Shown one piece after another: positions 24,635 through 32,313 of a DNA stretch of 38,223 nt; the stretch's first letter is position 1, and each line of letters begins with the position of its first letter. The translations under genes and the position numbers were made by a program. The stretch lies in NCBI RefSeq assembly GCF_003432075.1, contig NZ_QWBU01000023.1:1-38223 (forward strand), written 5' to 3'. A model generated the notes under the pieces. That model did not search any database. It was not told where the DNA came from and worked only from the letters and a program-made list of their open reading frames with translations. The stretch comes from Shinella sp. WSJ-2. Its GTDB lineage: Bacteria > Pseudomonadota > Alphaproteobacteria > Rhizobiales > Rhizobiaceae.

Positions 24635-26047
24635 ATGACTTTGAAGCAGTACACGCTGCTCATCGGCGGCGAACGCGTCGCCACGCCCCACCATGCCGAG
24701 GTGCGCAATCCGTCGACCGGTGAGGTCGTCGGGCTGATGCCGCTGGCAAGCGAGGCCGATCTGGAAAGCGCGGTGGCCGCTGCCGCCGCCGCTTTTGAGA
24801 CCTGGTCGAAGACGGATGACGCGCTGCGCGCCAATGCTTGCCGCACCATCGCGGAAAAGCTTGCCGAGAATGCCGAAGAGGTTGCCCGCCTGCTGACGCT
24901 GGAACAGGGCAAGCCGCTCAACGGCCTCGGCTCGCGCTTCGAGCTGGGCGGCGCGCTCGCCTGGACACGCCATACCGCCGAACTCAGCCTGCCCGTCGAA
25001 ACGGTACAGGACGACAATGAGGGCCGTGTCGAAATCCACCGCAAGCCGGTCGGCGTCACGGGGTCGATCACGCCGTGGAACTGGCCGGTGATGATCGCCT
25101 GCTGGCACATCATTCCGGCCGTGCGCGCCGGCAACACCGTCGTCATCAAGCCGTCGCCACTGACGCCGCTCTCCACCATCCGCCTGGTCGAGATCATCAA
25201 TGAGGTCCTGCCGCCCGGCGTCGTCAATGTCGTGACCGGCGAGAATGCCATCGGTGCGGCGCTGTCGGCCCATCCGGGCATCGCCAAGATGACCTTCACC
25301 GGCTCCACCGAGACGGGCAAGAAGGTCATGGCCTCGGCCGTCGCCACCCTGAAGCGCCTGACGCTGGAACTCGGCGGCAACGATGCCGGCATCGTGCTGC
25401 CCGACGCCGATCCGGCTCGCATCGCGGAGGGCCTGTTCTGGGGCGCCTTCATCAACAACGGCCAGACCTGCGCGGCGCTGAAGCGGCTTTACGTGCATGA
25501 CAGCCTCTATGACGACGTCTGCCAGCGGCTTGCCGACTATGCGGCGAACATTCCCGTTGGCGACGGCCTCGACGAGAAGAGCATTCTTGGCCCCGTCCAG
25601 AATGCCATGCAGTTCGACAAGGTGCGCGAGCTGGTCGAGGACGCCAAGGCGAAAGGCGGCCGCATCCTGATTGGCGGCGAGGCGCCGGAGGGTGAGGGGT
25701 ACTTCTACCCGATCACCCTGGTCGCCGATGTCGACAACGGCGTGCGGCTGGTGGACGAGGAGCAGTTCGGCCCCGTCCTGCCGATCATCCGCTACAGCGA
25801 TCTCGACGAGGTGATTAAGCGCGCCAACGACAATCCCGCCGGCCTCGGCGGCTCGGTCTGGTCCGGCGATCCGGAGAAAGCGCGTGCCGTGGCCGTCCAG
25901 CTCGAATGCGGCTCCGTCTGGATCAACAAGCATGGTGCCATCCAGCCGAACGCGCCCTTCGGCGGCGTCAAGCAGTCCGGCATCGGCGTCGAGTTCGGTG
26001 TCGATGGTCTTAAGGAATTCACCACGATCCAGACGGTGCTGAGCTGA
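24635..26047 (+). CDS. NAD(P)-dependent aldehyde dehydrogenase
   Basis: Enzyme of 470 residues. Catalytic set: Asn149 in ITPWNWPVM, cofactor loop FTGSTETGKKVM, Glu245 in LELGGNDAGI and Cys279 in NNGQTCAALKR; EEQFGPVLPIIRY near the C-terminus. It is distinct from the aldehyde dehydrogenase at 15451 and closer in motif detail to short-chain/aromatic aldehyde types. It overlaps the GMC oxidoreductase gene by 1 nt (TGATG). The pair suggests alcohol to aldehyde to acid oxidation of one compound. GGGAGG precedes the start by a few nt. Confidence 0.93.
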   Translation: MTLKQYTLLIGGERVATPHHAEVRNPSTGEVVGLMPLASEADLESAVAAAAAAFETWSKTDDALRANACRTIAEKLAENAEEVARLLTLEQGKPLNGLGSRFELGGALAWTRHTAELSLPVETVQDDNEGRVEIHRKPVGVTGSITPWNWPVMIACWHIIPAVRAGNTVVIKPSPLTPLSTIRLVEIINEVLPPGVVNVVTGENAIGAALSAHPGIAKMTFTGSTETGKKVMASAVATLKRLTLELGGNDAGIVLPDADPARIAEGLFWGAFINNGQTCAALKRLYVHDSLYDDVCQRLADYAANIPVGDGLDEKSILGPVQNAMQFDKVRELVEDAKAKGGRILIGGEAPEGEGYFYPITLVADVDNGVRLVDEEQFGPVLPIIRYSDLDEVIKRANDNPAGLGGSVWSGDPEKARAVAVQLECGSVWINKHGAIQPNAPFGGVKQSGIGVEFGVDGLKEFTTIQTVLS

Positions 26048-27633
26048 TGAGCGCGACCTACGATTACATCGTTGTCGGTGGCGGCTCGGCCGGGTGCGTC
26101 GTCGTCAACCGTCTTTCGGAAAATCCCGCGAACCGGGTGCTGCTGATCGAATCCGGCCGGCGCGACAAGGATCCGTGGATCCATATCCCCGCAACCTTCT
26201 TCAAGGTGCTCGGCAAGGGGATCGATATCCATCCCTATGCCTCCGATCCGCAGCCGGGCCTCAACGGCCGTCCCTCGATCGTTCCTCAGGGCAATGTGCT
26301 GGGCGGCGGCTCGTCGCTCAATGCGATGATCTACATTCGCGGCCATCGCAACGACTACGATACCTGGTCGCAGATGGGCTGCCGCGGCTGGTCCTATGAC
26401 GAGGTGCTGCCGGTCTTCAAGGCGCTGGAGAACAACCAGACCTTCAACGGGCAGTATCACGGGCAGGACGGTACCCTCACCGTCTCCAATCCCCGCTACC
26501 GCCATCCCCTGTCGGAAGCCTTCGTCAAGGCGGCCGTCGAATCCGGCCTGAAGCCGAATGCCGATTTCAACGGCGCGGACCAGGAAGGCGTCGGCTTCTA
26601 CCAGAGCACCACAAAAAACGGCCGTCGCTGGAGTTCGGCCATGGCCTTCCTGCGCGAGGCAGAAAAGCGGCCCAATGTGACCGTGCTGACCGAGCGCAAG
26701 GTGTCGCGCGTGCTATTTGAAGGCCGCAAGGCTGTCGGCGTCGAGCTTGCCGACGGCATGGTCTATCGCGCGAACCGCGAGATCGTGCTTGCCGCCGGCG
26801 CCATCGCGACGCCGCGGCTGTTGCAGCTCTCCGGCATCGGCAACGGCAAACATCTCGCCTCACTCGGCATCGATATCGTGGCGGACCTGCCGGGCGTCGG
26901 CGAGAACTACCAGGACCATATGGAAGTGCCGGTTCAGGCCGAAACGCATGAGCCGATCTCCATTCTCGGTCATGATACGGGCCTGAAGGCCGTCGGCCAC
27001 ATGCTGCGTTATCTCACGTCGAAGCAGGGGCTCCTGACCTCGAATGTGGTGGAATGCGGCGGTTTCGTCGATACGCTGGGCGTCGGACAGCCGGATGTGC
27101 AGTTCCATGTGCTGCCGGTGCTGATCGGCTTCGTCGATCGCGAACCGGAACCGGGCCATGGCTTTTCCATCGGCCCCTGCTACCTGCGGCCGCGCTCGCG
27201 CGGCTCGATCCGCATCACCGCCGCCGATCCCGCGGCGAAGGTCGATTTCAACGCCAATGTGCTCTCCGACCGCGAGGACGTCGAAACGCTGGTGCGCGGC
27301 GTCAAGGCGGCGATCCGAATTCTCGATACGCCGTCGATGCAGGCGATCGTCAAGCGCCGCGTGCTGCCGCGCCCGGGCGTCGAAAACGATGCGAAGGCCC
27401 TTGAGGACTATATCCGCCAGAGCGCGAAAACCGTGTTCCATCCGGCCGGTACGGCGAAGATGGGCCGCGACGACGACCCAATGGCCGTCGTGACGCCGGA
27501 GTTGAAGGTGCGCGGCGTCGAGGGCCTGCGCATCGCCGATGCCTCGGTCATGCCGACGCTCGTCTCCGGCAACACCAATGCGCCCTGCATGATGATCGGC
27601 GCCCGCGCCGCAGCCTTCATGACGGCACGCTGA
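26047..27633 (+). CDS. GMC family FAD-dependent oxidoreductase (choline dehydrogenase-like)
   Basis: FAD enzyme of 528 residues that oxidises an alcohol. The dinucleotide-binding start is YIVVGGGSAGCVVVNRLSE with LLIESG; GMC signature 1 is PQGNVLGGGSSLNAMIYIRG and signature 2 lies around GAIATPRLLQLSGIG. Catalytic residues are His465 in TVFHPAGTAKMG and the Asn of SGNTNAPCMM (509-511). No signal or membrane anchor is visible, so it is probably cytoplasmic or peripheral. Its ATG overlaps the stop of the aldehyde dehydrogenase gene, which would take its aldehyde product. A strong hairpin follows the stop. Confidence 0.93.
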   Translation: MSATYDYIVVGGGSAGCVVVNRLSENPANRVLLIESGRRDKDPWIHIPATFFKVLGKGIDIHPYASDPQPGLNGRPSIVPQGNVLGGGSSLNAMIYIRGHRNDYDTWSQMGCRGWSYDEVLPVFKALENNQTFNGQYHGQDGTLTVSNPRYRHPLSEAFVKAAVESGLKPNADFNGADQEGVGFYQSTTKNGRRWSSAMAFLREAEKRPNVTVLTERKVSRVLFEGRKAVGVELADGMVYRANREIVLAAGAIATPRLLQLSGIGNGKHLASLGIDIVADLPGVGENYQDHMEVPVQAETHEPISILGHDTGLKAVGHMLRYLTSKQGLLTSNVVECGGFVDTLGVGQPDVQFHVLPVLIGFVDREPEPGHGFSIGPCYLRPRSRGSIRITAADPAAKVDFNANVLSDREDVETLVRGVKAAIRILDTPSMQAIVKRRVLPRPGVENDAKALEDYIRQSAKTVFHPAGTAKMGRDDDPMAVVTPELKVRGVEGLRIADASVMPTLVSGNTNAPCMMIGARAAAFMTAR

Positions 27634-27637
27634 AAAA

Positions 27638-27663
27638 CGGCCGGCGCGGAGGAGCGCCGGCCG
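27638..27663 (+). terminator. hairpin between GMC gene and binding-protein gene
   Basis: CGGCCGGCGC-ggagga-GCGCCGGCCG, a perfect 10-bp GC stem 4 nt after the stop codon, followed by GTCAAAAG rather than T-run. More likely a processing or stabilising stem inside the operon than a true terminator. Confidence 0.6.
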
Positions 27664-27688
27664 GTCAAAAGCCAAGGAGGAGGAAACC

Positions 27689-28936
27689 ATGATGAAAGTG
27701 TTGAAGGGACTGCTGGTCGGCCTGGCGTTCAGCCTCGCCGGTGCGGCAGGCGCACATGCGGCCGCATCCTGCGGCGAGGGTACGGGCACGGCCGCGACCG
27801 GCGAGCCGATCGTCATCGGCGCGATCACCGGCAAGACCGGGCCGGACGACTTTTCGAACTCGACCAAGGCGGCCAAGGCTTACTTCGATTGCCTTAACGC
27901 CAATGGCGGCATCAAGGGCCGCCCGGTGAAATATCTCGTCGAGGACGACCAGTGGGATCCGGAAAAGGCGGCCCAGCTTGCGGCAAAGCTCGTCGATGAC
28001 GAGAAGGCCGTGCTGATGGTCGGCAATTCGAGCTATGTCGAGTGCGGCGCGAACGCCGATTACTACAAGAAGAGCGGCATCTATGTCGTGGCCGGCGTCG
28101 GCGTGCCGCGTGAATGCTTCTTTGCGGAAAACTATGCGCCGACCAATGCCGGCCCGCGTGTCTCCATGCTCGGCGCCATGGGTTATGCGCTCGACAAGCT
28201 CGCGGCCAAGTCGGTCGTCTGCATCGGCCCGAACATTCCAAATGTCGGCACCTGGTCCTGCGACGGCGTGATGCTGCTCGCCAAGGAAAAGGGCTTTGCC
28301 GCCGAGACGATCCTGATGGATCCGGGCAGTGCGGATGCCACGTCGATCATGCTGCAGGCCGCCGCCAGCAAGCCTGACGTCATCGTGCTCGGCATGTCCA
28401 AGGGCGTCGCCATTCCTCTTCTCGTCGCTGCCGAGGAGCAGGGTCTGAACGAACAGATCAAGTTCCTTTCGGCCGCGTCCGCCTATGACCTCTCCGTGCC
28501 GGAAACGCTCGGCGCCGGCTGGGACGGGAAGTTCTACGTCAATATGGAATTCAACGATCTCGAAGCCCAGACGCCGGACAACGCCAACTGGCTTGCCGTG
28601 ATGGACGAATACGGACAGGAATCCGATCCGCGCGACACCTTCGCCCAGGCCGGTTATCTCGCTGCGCGCATCGCCGAAAAGGCCCTGATGACCCTCGACA
28701 GCGCCAACATCACCCGCGAGACCGTTTCTGCCGCGGTGCGCGGGGTCAAGGACTTCAAGAGCGATATCTTCTGCGCGCCCTGGTATTTCGGCGAGGGACA
28801 GCCGCGCCACAATGCCAATTCGACAACGCGCATGGCAATCAGCGAAGGCGGCAAGTGGAAGGTCGTCTCCGATTGCGCTCCGTCGCCGGATCCGGAGCTG
28901 AAGGATGTGCGCACCTTCGAAGCCAGCCTGAAGTGA
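27689..28936 (+). CDS. ABC transporter substrate-binding protein, LIV type (system 2)
   Basis: Periplasmic binding protein of 415 residues, paralogous to the one at 18836. The signal peptide has a Lys-containing start, hydrophobic LLVGLAFSLAGAAGA and cleavage near AHA (about residue 24). The mature protein begins with EPIVIGAITGKTGPDDF, then LNANGGIKGRPVKYLVEDDQ. Eight cysteines follow the signal peptide; those in YVECGAN, PRECFF and SVVCIG align with the first paralogue, so a shared disulfide pattern is likely. The ligand is unknown; the neighbouring oxidoreductases suggest an alcohol- or aldehyde-yielding compound. AGGAGGAGG gives a very strong ribosome-binding site. Confidence 0.93.
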   Translation: MMKVLKGLLVGLAFSLAGAAGAHAAASCGEGTGTAATGEPIVIGAITGKTGPDDFSNSTKAAKAYFDCLNANGGIKGRPVKYLVEDDQWDPEKAAQLAAKLVDDEKAVLMVGNSSYVECGANADYYKKSGIYVVAGVGVPRECFFAENYAPTNAGPRVSMLGAMGYALDKLAAKSVVCIGPNIPNVGTWSCDGVMLLAKEKGFAAETILMDPGSADATSIMLQAAASKPDVIVLGMSKGVAIPLLVAAEEQGLNEQIKFLSAASAYDLSVPETLGAGWDGKFYVNMEFNDLEAQTPDNANWLAVMDEYGQESDPRDTFAQAGYLAARIAEKALMTLDSANITRETVSAAVRGVKDFKSDIFCAPWYFGEGQPRHNANSTTRMAISEGGKWKVVSDCAPSPDPELKDVRTFEASLK

Positions 28937-28944
28937 TCGATCGA

Positions 28945-28970
28945 CCCTGCGGGCATCGTGTCCCGCAGGG
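28945..28970 (+). terminator. hairpin after second binding-protein gene
   Basis: CCCTGCGGG-catcgtgt-CCCGCAGGG, a perfect 9-bp stem with 8-nt loop 8 nt after the stop, followed by TCTCCTTTCC. Same place as the palindrome in system 1: between binding-protein and first permease gene. Probably protects the upstream message or partly terminates. Confidence 0.65.
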
Positions 28971-28998
28971 TCTCCTTTCCCGCATGATCGAGGGCCTC

Positions 28999-29865
28999 AT
29001 GTCTCTCCTGCCATTCCTGATTTCCGGCCTCGGGATCGGCGCTGTCTACGCGCTGTCCGGCGTCGGTCTCGTCATTCTCTACCGCTCGACCGGCGTTCTC
29101 AATTTCGCCTTCGGAGCCTTCGGTGCGCTCGGCGCCCATGTCGCCTGGCAGGTCCTGCAATGGAACTGGCCGCTGGCGCTGGCCATTCTCTTCGGCGTGC
29201 TCACCTCGACCTTGGTGAGTTTCCTCTACGGTCGCCTTTTCGCGCCGCTGCTCTCCCACCGCGACATCGTCGTGCGCGCCGTCGGCACGCTCGCGCCCGC
29301 GCTGGTGCTGATCGCCGCCATGGGCGTCATCTGGGGCGAGCTGCCGCGCCGCCTGCAATTCCCGACCGACCAGATGTATCTCACCGTCTTCGGCGTGCGG
29401 CTGACCTTCACGCGGCTGATCGCGTTTGTCCTGTCGCTTGCCATGGTCGGCGCCATCACGCTGCTTTTGAACCGCACCCGTCTCGGCCTCGACATGCGTG
29501 CGCTTGCCAATGACCGCGACCTCTCCGCCATTCTCGGCGTGCGCGTGCTGCACACGGAGACGGCGGCCTGGGTCATCACCGGCCTGTTCTCGGGCCTCGC
29601 CGGCCTGCTGCTTGCCGATCTCGTGCGCCTGCAGGGCACGTTCCTGACCTTCGTCGTCATCCCGGCCATCGCCGCCGCGATCCTCGGCCAGCTCCGCTCG
29701 CTTTACATCACCGCGATCGCCGGTGTCGGCATCGGCCTTGCCGAAGCCGTGCTGACGCCGATCACGCTGATCTCGCCCTATCGTGCCGCCGCCCCCTTCG
29801 TCATCGCGCTCATCACCGTGACGATCCTCGGCAGCACCTCCCGTGCCTCGATGAGGGACCGATGA
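28999..29865 (+). CDS. ABC permease, LivH type (system 2)
   Basis: Membrane subunit of 288 residues with about eight helices: FLISGLGIGAVYALSGVGLV, YRSTGVLNFAFGAFGALGA, and the coupling-loop region TRLGLDMRALANDRDLSAIL. I chose the ATG at 28999 because GAGG lies 5 nt upstream and the resulting length matches the system 1 LivH (289); the ATG at 28984 would add five residues. It overlaps the LivM gene by 4 nt. Confidence 0.91.
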   Translation: MSLLPFLISGLGIGAVYALSGVGLVILYRSTGVLNFAFGAFGALGAHVAWQVLQWNWPLALAILFGVLTSTLVSFLYGRLFAPLLSHRDIVVRAVGTLAPALVLIAAMGVIWGELPRRLQFPTDQMYLTVFGVRLTFTRLIAFVLSLAMVGAITLLLNRTRLGLDMRALANDRDLSAILGVRVLHTETAAWVITGLFSGLAGLLLADLVRLQGTFLTFVVIPAIAAAILGQLRSLYITAIAGVGIGLAEAVLTPITLISPYRAAAPFVIALITVTILGSTSRASMRDR

Positions 29866-30893
29866 ACACCCAGAGAACCCTTGTCCCGGCCGCCGTACCG
29901 CTTGCCCCGGAAGCGACCGTTCGAAAGCCGCGCCCACTGCTTGCCGTAGCGCTTGCCATGGCGATCTTTTCCGCCGCCATCGCGCTTTTCGCCAATGCTT
30001 TCTGGCTGTCGGCGCTGACCTCGGCCATGGCGCTGTCGCTCTCCGTCGCCGGTGTCGCCGTGCTCTATGGCCAGCTCGGTCTCGTCTCGCTCTGCCAGTT
30101 CGCGCTGGTCGGCGTCGGCGGCTGGGTGACGCTGCGGATCGGCCATGGTTTGCAGCCGCCCTTCGAGGTGAGCCTGCTTGCCGGCGGCGTGGTCGCGGCG
30201 CTGCTCGGCCTGCTGTTCGGCGTGCCGGCGCTGCGCCTGCGCGGCCTCTATCTCGCGCTGGTGACGCTGATGCTGGCCGGTGCCTTCCAGATCGTCATTT
30301 CCGCCTGGGGCTTTCCCGATGGCGGTCCCGGTTTCCTCGGCCGTGCCGATGGGGTGGGCCGCTCCATGCTGGCGCGCCCGGCGCTCGCAACCGAGGCGGT
30401 GCCGTATTTCCTCTATTGCGCCGTCATCGCCACGCTCGGCCTGATGCTGGTGCAGGCGCACAAGATCACCCGGCCGGGCCGCGCCTGGGCGCTGATCCGC
30501 AAGGGCGAGACGGTGGCGATCGCCTCCGGCGTCAATGTGCTCGCCTACAAGGCCTGGGCCTTCGCGCTTTCGGGTTTCCTCGCGGGCATCGCGGGCGGGC
30601 TTCTTGCCGGCAATGTCGGTCAGCTGGAAGGCCGCGCCTTCTCCGCCTTCGAGAGCCTCAACCTCTTTGCATTGGCGACCGTTGGTGGCGCTTTCCACTG
30701 GTACGGCGCCGTCATCGCCGGCCTTCTGCTGCGCGCGCTGCCGGCCCTGCTCACCGATCTCGGCATCGATGGTTATGTCACCATCGGCATTTTCGGCGTC
30801 GCGCTGTTCCATGCGCTGGCCACGGCCCCGACCGGCATTGCCGGCCAGATCGCCAATCTCCTTGCACGCTTCACCAGGGGAGGGGAGCGATGA
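29862..30893 (+). CDS. ABC permease, LivM type (system 2)
   Basis: Membrane subunit of 343 residues. After a polar start of about 30 residues come LAVALAMAIFSAAIALFANA and LYGQLGLVSLCQFALVGVGG, then GVPALRLRGLYLALVTLMLA, the LivM core also seen in the fused protein of system 1. The C-terminus ends soon after the last helix (LLARFTRGGER) with no ATPase attached. GAGGG precedes the ATG; both ends overlap neighbours by 4 nt (ATGA), showing tight translational coupling with livH and livG. Confidence 0.91.
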   Translation: MNTQRTLVPAAVPLAPEATVRKPRPLLAVALAMAIFSAAIALFANAFWLSALTSAMALSLSVAGVAVLYGQLGLVSLCQFALVGVGGWVTLRIGHGLQPPFEVSLLAGGVVAALLGLLFGVPALRLRGLYLALVTLMLAGAFQIVISAWGFPDGGPGFLGRADGVGRSMLARPALATEAVPYFLYCAVIATLGLMLVQAHKITRPGRAWALIRKGETVAIASGVNVLAYKAWAFALSGFLAGIAGGLLAGNVGQLEGRAFSAFESLNLFALATVGGAFHWYGAVIAGLLLRALPALLTDLGIDGYVTIGIFGVALFHALATAPTGIAGQIANLLARFTRGGER

Positions 30894-31594
30894 TCGAAAT
30901 CGAAACGCTCTCGGTCCGTTTCGGCGGCATCAAGCCGATCGACCAGCTGACCGCCATGCTGAGCGCACCCGTCTCCGGCCTCATCGGCCCGAACGGTGCC
31001 GGCAAGACGACGCTGCTCAACGTGCTCTCCGGCTTCGTGCGTCCCGTCGAGGGCGCGATCAGGCTGGATGGCCGCTCGCTCTTGCCGCTCTCGCCGCTGC
31101 AACGGGTACGGGCCGGCCTGCGCCGCTCCTTCCAGACGGAGCAGGTGGTGGAAGACCTGACTGCCCGCGACAATCTCGCGGCGCTTGCCGACAATGTCGC
31201 CTCCGTGGGCGAGCGCAGCCGCACGACGGATCGTGCGCTCGATTTCGTCGGTCTCGGCAGCGTCGCCCACCGCCTCGGCGCTCGGCTGAACCTCTTCGAG
31301 CGGCGACTGGTCGAGCTCGGCAAATGCCTGATCGGCACGCCGCGCCTGATCCTGCTCGACGAACCCGCCGCCGGCCTGACGGACGAGGAGGGCGCGCGGC
31401 TGCGCGACCTTGTGCTCGCCATTCCCGATGCTTTTGGCGCGCAGGTCGTCGTCATCGATCACGACGTGGAGCTCATCCGCGCCATTTGCGCGGAAACGCT
31501 GGTGCTCGACTATGGCAAGCGCCTGGCGCTCGGCCGCACCGAAACGGTGCTCGCCGATCCCGATGTCCGCCGCGCCTATCTGGGAGAACTGTGA
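30890..31594 (+). CDS. ABC ATPase, LivG type (system 2), degenerate signature
   Basis: Cytoplasmic ATPase of 234 residues. Walker A is GPNGAGKT (33-40), Walker B LILLDEPAAG (Glu158) and H-loop His191 in VVIDHDVE. At the place of the signature motif (about 133-139) it reads LNLFERR, with no LSGGQ-like sequence and no glycine. The typical LivG insert after Walker A is shortened, and the protein is some 20 residues shorter than common LivG proteins. The ATG at 30890 follows GGGGAGCG; in-frame codons upstream lie in the LivM gene. Translationally coupled to LivM and LivF. Confidence 0.91.
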   Translation: MIEIETLSVRFGGIKPIDQLTAMLSAPVSGLIGPNGAGKTTLLNVLSGFVRPVEGAIRLDGRSLLPLSPLQRVRAGLRRSFQTEQVVEDLTARDNLAALADNVASVGERSRTTDRALDFVGLGSVAHRLGARLNLFERRLVELGKCLIGTPRLILLDEPAAGLTDEEGARLRDLVLAIPDAFGAQVVVIDHDVELIRAICAETLVLDYGKRLALGRTETVLADPDVRRAYLGEL

Positions 31595-32310
31595 TGAGCA
31601 AGGACACCATCACCGTCGACAATCTCGTCGTCGAGCGCGGCGGCAAGCGTGTGCTGCACGGCATTTCCTTCGCGCTCCAGCCGGGCGCGATCATCACCCT
31701 TCTCGGCGCGAACGGTGCCGGCAAATCCAGCACCGTCATGGCGCTTTCCGGCGCCATTCCCACGGCATCGGGCAGCGTCTCGCTCGGCGACCTCAGGCTG
31801 ACGGGGCTTTCGCCCGATGCGGTGCGCCGGCGCGGCGTGGCCATGGTGCCGGAAGGGCACCGTGTGCTTGGTCAGATGAGCGTGGAGGACAATCTGCTCG
31901 TTTCCGTGCTTGAGCAGGGTGCCGCCGCGCGGCGCGATGGGCTGGCGCGGGCTTTCGCCATCTTTCCGGAACTCGAAGCCCGCCGCCACCAGCTTGCCGG
32001 CGACCTTTCGGGCGGCCAGAAGCAGATGGTGGCGATGGCGCAGGCCTTTCTGGCAAAACCGCGCTTCATGATCGTCGACGAACTTTCGCTCGGTCTTGCG
32101 CCCGCCATCGTCAAGCGGCTGGCGGAGGCGCTCACGCTTGCCGCCCGGGACGGCATCGGCGTGCTGCTCATCGAGCAGTTCGCCAATCTGGCGCTCGGTC
32201 TTGCCAGCCATGCGCTGGTGATGGAGCGCGGCCGCATCGTCTTCGACGGATCCTCGCAAACCCTGCGCCAGCAGCCGGATATCCTGCACGGCGCCTATCT
32301 GGCGGCGTGA
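31594..32310 (+). CDS. ABC ATPase, LivF type (system 2)
   Basis: Cytoplasmic ATPase of 238 residues with Walker A GANGAGKS (Lys44), MVPEGHRVLGQMSVEDNL (LivF-specific region), signature LSGGQ (138-142), Walker B FMIVDELSLGLAP (Glu163) and Gln195 where other ABC proteins have His. Start overlaps the LivG stop by 1 nt; GGGAGAA upstream. Partner of the LivG at 30890. Confidence 0.93.
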   Translation: MSKDTITVDNLVVERGGKRVLHGISFALQPGAIITLLGANGAGKSSTVMALSGAIPTASGSVSLGDLRLTGLSPDAVRRRGVAMVPEGHRVLGQMSVEDNLLVSVLEQGAAARRDGLARAFAIFPELEARRHQLAGDLSGGQKQMVAMAQAFLAKPRFMIVDELSLGLAPAIVKRLAEALTLAARDGIGVLLIEQFANLALGLASHALVMERGRIVFDGSSQTLRQQPDILHGAYLAA

Positions 32311-32313
32311 GCC

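Noticed and set aside
11531-32310. Mobile element or recent transfer of the catabolic region
   Set aside because: No transposase, integrase, tRNA border, flanking direct repeats or obvious change in base composition within the window.
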